A program made the translations under genes and the position numbers. The notes under the pieces were generated by a model that saw only the letters and a list, made by a program, of their open reading frames with translations, did no database searches and had not been told where the DNA came from. A stretch of DNA of 64,000 nucleotides from Microbacterium imperiale (GTDB lineage Bacteria; Actinomycetota; Actinomycetes; Actinomycetales; Microbacteriaceae), in the NCBI RefSeq assembly GCF_017876655.1, contig NZ_JAGIOK010000001.1:1550001-1614000 (forward strand), read 5' to 3'. This document shows positions 62,060 to 64,000 of this stretch, piece by piece (position 1 is the first letter of the stretch; every line of letters starts with the position of its first letter).

Positions 62060-64000
62060 ATGACCATGGCCGGCGACGTACTCGCGGAAAACTTCGCGAA
62101 TTCCGACGACACACTCTTGGAGCACGGCTTCGCCTTCATGGGAGCCGTTCACAGTCTCGTACAGACATCGAACTCCGCCACGAAGCCCGATTTGATCCTC
62201 GCTGCCATCACTCACTCACTCAGCGACGGTGATAAGTCGGTGGGCGAACTTCGTGGAGAGGTGCATCGTGTGTGGCCCGGGGCAAAAGTAAGCCTTGGAG
62301 ATGTCAGCTCTTCACTCATGATGGGGCAGGAGCTGGGGCTGCTGCGACCGATCGAGGCGCTTGACGATGCCGAGCTCTGGCAGCTCACTCCCCGCGGTGT
62401 GCAGGATGTGCAGGGGCAGGAAGGGTGGGTCGAGCAACTTCGCGCGAGAGCAGCCCTCGATCTCCGCGAGAAAGCTCTGAGTGACCTCGACCTGACCATC
62501 ACGGACGAGACCGCGGAGCTTTGGCTCGAACGTATCGTCGGAGCCTTGATAGCTGGGATCACGACCTCCCAGGACGCCTACCTCGGCCATGTGGACCATC
62601 TAGTCGGCAGGCTACTGTCGCCTCGGAAGGTAGATCGAAGAGCGGTGCTCGCTCGGTTCGATAGCGGTGGTTCGGACCTGACTGTCCTTGAGTTTTTGAA
62701 GGCCTGCACACTCACCGCGCTGGACCCGCTCGACCCCTTCGGGAACGAGCTGGTCTCTCTGATCACCACGGGTTGCGTCCTACACTCCTACGTCGCGGGA
62801 CGGGACTCCGCGTCAGTCCTCGACGCATTGGGATCACCGAAGGGCCAGCGCGCGCTCATCGATACGCCAGTCCTTCTGGATCTGATAGGCCCGACGCGGG
62901 TCAGTCGAACCGTCGCGCTCACGATCAGTATGGCGGTCGCGGCGGGTTGGGAGGTGATCGTGTGCGAACACTCGATCACCGAGCTCGTCGGTGTAGTCGA
63001 GTCGGAGTTGCCGCGTATTCGTCGGAGCTTTCAACAAGCGCACGACAGGGGCATCAAGGAGGAGTGGTACGCCAGCCTTTCTGCAGACCAACTCGCCTCG
63101 TACGCGGTAGAACTCCTGCGCGATGGAACGTACAAGTCGCTCGATCAGTTGCTCGGCGCCGCGGAGGCGATCTCCAAACGTCTGGATGATCTCCGGGTGA
63201 TCGTCCGACCTCACCATAATGAGAACGACCGGGCCAACGTCGAGCGGTGTAAGGCGGCACTCGAGGACGAGCTAGACGGCTTCTCCCGATCAGCCAACGC
63301 CATCCAAAGAGACGCCGAGTCGATGGCAGTGGTATGGCGCCGCCGGAGGCGACAGAACGCCAGCACCCGTTGGCCGGGAGGCTGGATCATAACGCCGGAC
63401 CGCCATCTAGCTGCCCCCTACAGCACGCTGGTTCGAACGGATCGGATCTCGATCAGCATGAGTGTCTCCCAATGGAGCACTCTGTTGTCGGTTACCGTGC
63501 CTCCTACCGACGTCGTCTCACTTGCGGAGGCAGCCGCGACCCAACTCGTGGAAGAGGCAATGTGGCTCCTCCCGTCGCGCTACACAAGTGATGTTGCCCT
63601 CGAACTCGCGCAGTTACTCGCCCCTGGCAATGGTGGTTCCTCGACGGATGTCCGATACGCCCAGATGACGCTGGACCTCGCGCTTGACTCAGGAAACAAC
63701 GAACGCACCGCCACCGCGATTGCGGCAGACGTTCTGGCTGCTCGCACCAAACGGCAGGAGCAGCTGGCAAGGCAAAAGGTCGAGAGCGCAAACCACACGG
63801 CTGCAGCGGCCGAAGCCTCTCGCCGCGCAGCGCAGTCGTTGGCTGCTGAAAAGGGTGTCGAGGCTCGGTCGGCCCAGGACGAGGTCCGATCGGCTAATGT
63901 CCGCATCTCCGACCTCGAGAAACAGGTCTCATGGCGGGGACGGCAGATCAAGCGCGTCTTGACTTCAGTCGGTATGGGCGCAGGTGGGGTGCTGGCGCTC
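62060..64000 (+). CDS. Winged-helix / PIN nuclease / coiled-coil protein (partial, open at right edge)
   Basis: At least 647 residues, read directly from the sequence; start ATG 62060 or 62066 in the same frame. Residues 40-120 look like a winged helix (LILAAITHSLSDGDKSVGELRGEV, LGDVSSSLMMGQELGLLRPIEALDDAELWQLTPRG). Residues 262-450 form a PIN nuclease domain: Asp268 in RALIDTPVLLDLIG, Glu308 in CEHSITELVGVV, Asp418 in AIQRDAESMAVVW and Asp447 in GWIITPDRHLAAP, all four acidic positions. Residues 555-625 are a coiled coil, and a hydrophobic segment begins at SVGMGAGGVLAL at the edge. Codon use is less GC-biased than elsewhere. I know of no named family with this layout; it is on a presumed island. 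Confidence 0.8.
   Translation, partial: MTMAGDVLAENFANSDDTLLEHGFAFMGAVHSLVQTSNSATKPDLILAAITHSLSDGDKSVGELRGEVHRVWPGAKVSLGDVSSSLMMGQELGLLRPIEALDDAELWQLTPRGVQDVQGQEGWVEQLRARAALDLREKALSDLDLTITDETAELWLERIVGALIAGITTSQDAYLGHVDHLVGRLLSPRKVDRRAVLARFDSGGSDLTVLEFLKACTLTALDPLDPFGNELVSLITTGCVLHSYVAGRDSASVLDALGSPKGQRALIDTPVLLDLIGPTRVSRTVALTISMAVAAGWEVIVCEHSITELVGVVESELPRIRRSFQQAHDRGIKEEWYASLSADQLASYAVELLRDGTYKSLDQLLGAAEAISKRLDDLRVIVRPHHNENDRANVERCKAALEDELDGFSRSANAIQRDAESMAVVWRRRRRQNASTRWPGGWIITPDRHLAAPYSTLVRTDRISISMSVSQWSTLLSVTVPPTDVVSLAEAAATQLVEEAMWLLPSRYTSDVALELAQLLAPGNGGSSTDVRYAQMTLDLALDSGNNERTATAIAADVLAARTKRQEQLARQKVESANHTAAAAEASRRAAQSLAAEKGVEARSAQDEVRSANVRISDLEKQVSWRGRQIKRVLTSVGMGAGGVLAL

Noticed and set aside
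61733-62215. 160-codon reverse frame between the IS and the PIN gene
   Set aside because: It overlaps the start of the PIN-domain gene, has no ribosome site and an arginine-rich composition without motifs.

Overview
The window is chromosomal DNA of a high-GC actinobacterium, most likely Microbacterium or a close relative in Microbacteriaceae. This inference rests on very high GC with long antisense open frames, GTG starts, strong GGAGG-type ribosome sites, two DUF7882-type small proteins, a DUF3072 protein, a 13E12/DUF222 HNH protein and a SipW-type operon with alternate-type signal peptides.

Layout. 1-5.8 kb: treX-treY-treZ, which makes trehalose from glycogen or maltodextrin (treZ runs off the left edge). 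6-10.8 kb: a DUF222 HNH protein whose start lies inside a LexA-box-like palindrome, then an envelope/stress cluster (apolipoprotein-like helical protein, holin-family protein, DUF3618 protein, YihY/BrkB). 10.8-19.2 kb: housekeeping and small family-specific genes, a MarR regulator, NhaA, a CBS/CorC membrane protein, YaeQ and an SDR epimerase. 19.2-23.1 kb: xylose module xylA-xylB with a divergent ROK regulator. 23.1-26.7 kb: a coupled run ending in a BLUF photoreceptor, and a zinc-sensing SmtB-type repressor with a His-rich small protein, each preceded by a related AT-rich palindrome. 26.9-30.6 kb: maltokinase and a TreS-type enzyme, a second trehalose route. 30.6-38.7 kb: a giant LPXTG-anchored repeat protein, DUF305 protein, PfkB kinase, PAP2 phosphatase, SpoIIE-type phosphatase and a VOC protein. 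38.8-49 kb: a surface-fibre locus with a parallel beta-helix protein, three exported proteins with or near the alternate signal-peptide type, an ER-type signal peptidase, a membrane protein with a Cys4 tail, and a large ATPase-LuxR regulator. 49.2-53.4 kb: CtaG-type and DUF2243 membrane proteins and a TetR-controlled operon. 53.4-59.9 kb: a type VII secretion cargo locus, with an EspC/WXG-like protein, a 584-residue WxG plus alpha/beta-hydrolase protein and a tandem, partly decayed family of lipoproteins. 60.2 kb to the edge: the 3' end of a tRNA-Ser with its terminator marks the boundary of an integrated element that carries an IS5-family insertion sequence and an open-ended gene.

Most likely novel systems. 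(1) The type VII effector with its array of duplicated lipoproteins looks like a toxin-immunity locus under diversification: two intact copies and one deleted copy are translationally coupled behind the effector, a diverged intact copy follows, and a frameshifted copy lies further on. (2) The gene at the right edge, just inside an apparent tRNA-anchored island, encodes a winged helix, a PIN nuclease domain with all four acidic residues and a coiled coil running into a probable membrane segment; I know of no named family with this architecture, and its position suggests a defence or island-stability role. (3) The SipW fibre operon has a strong hairpin between the presumed major subunit and its own peptidase.
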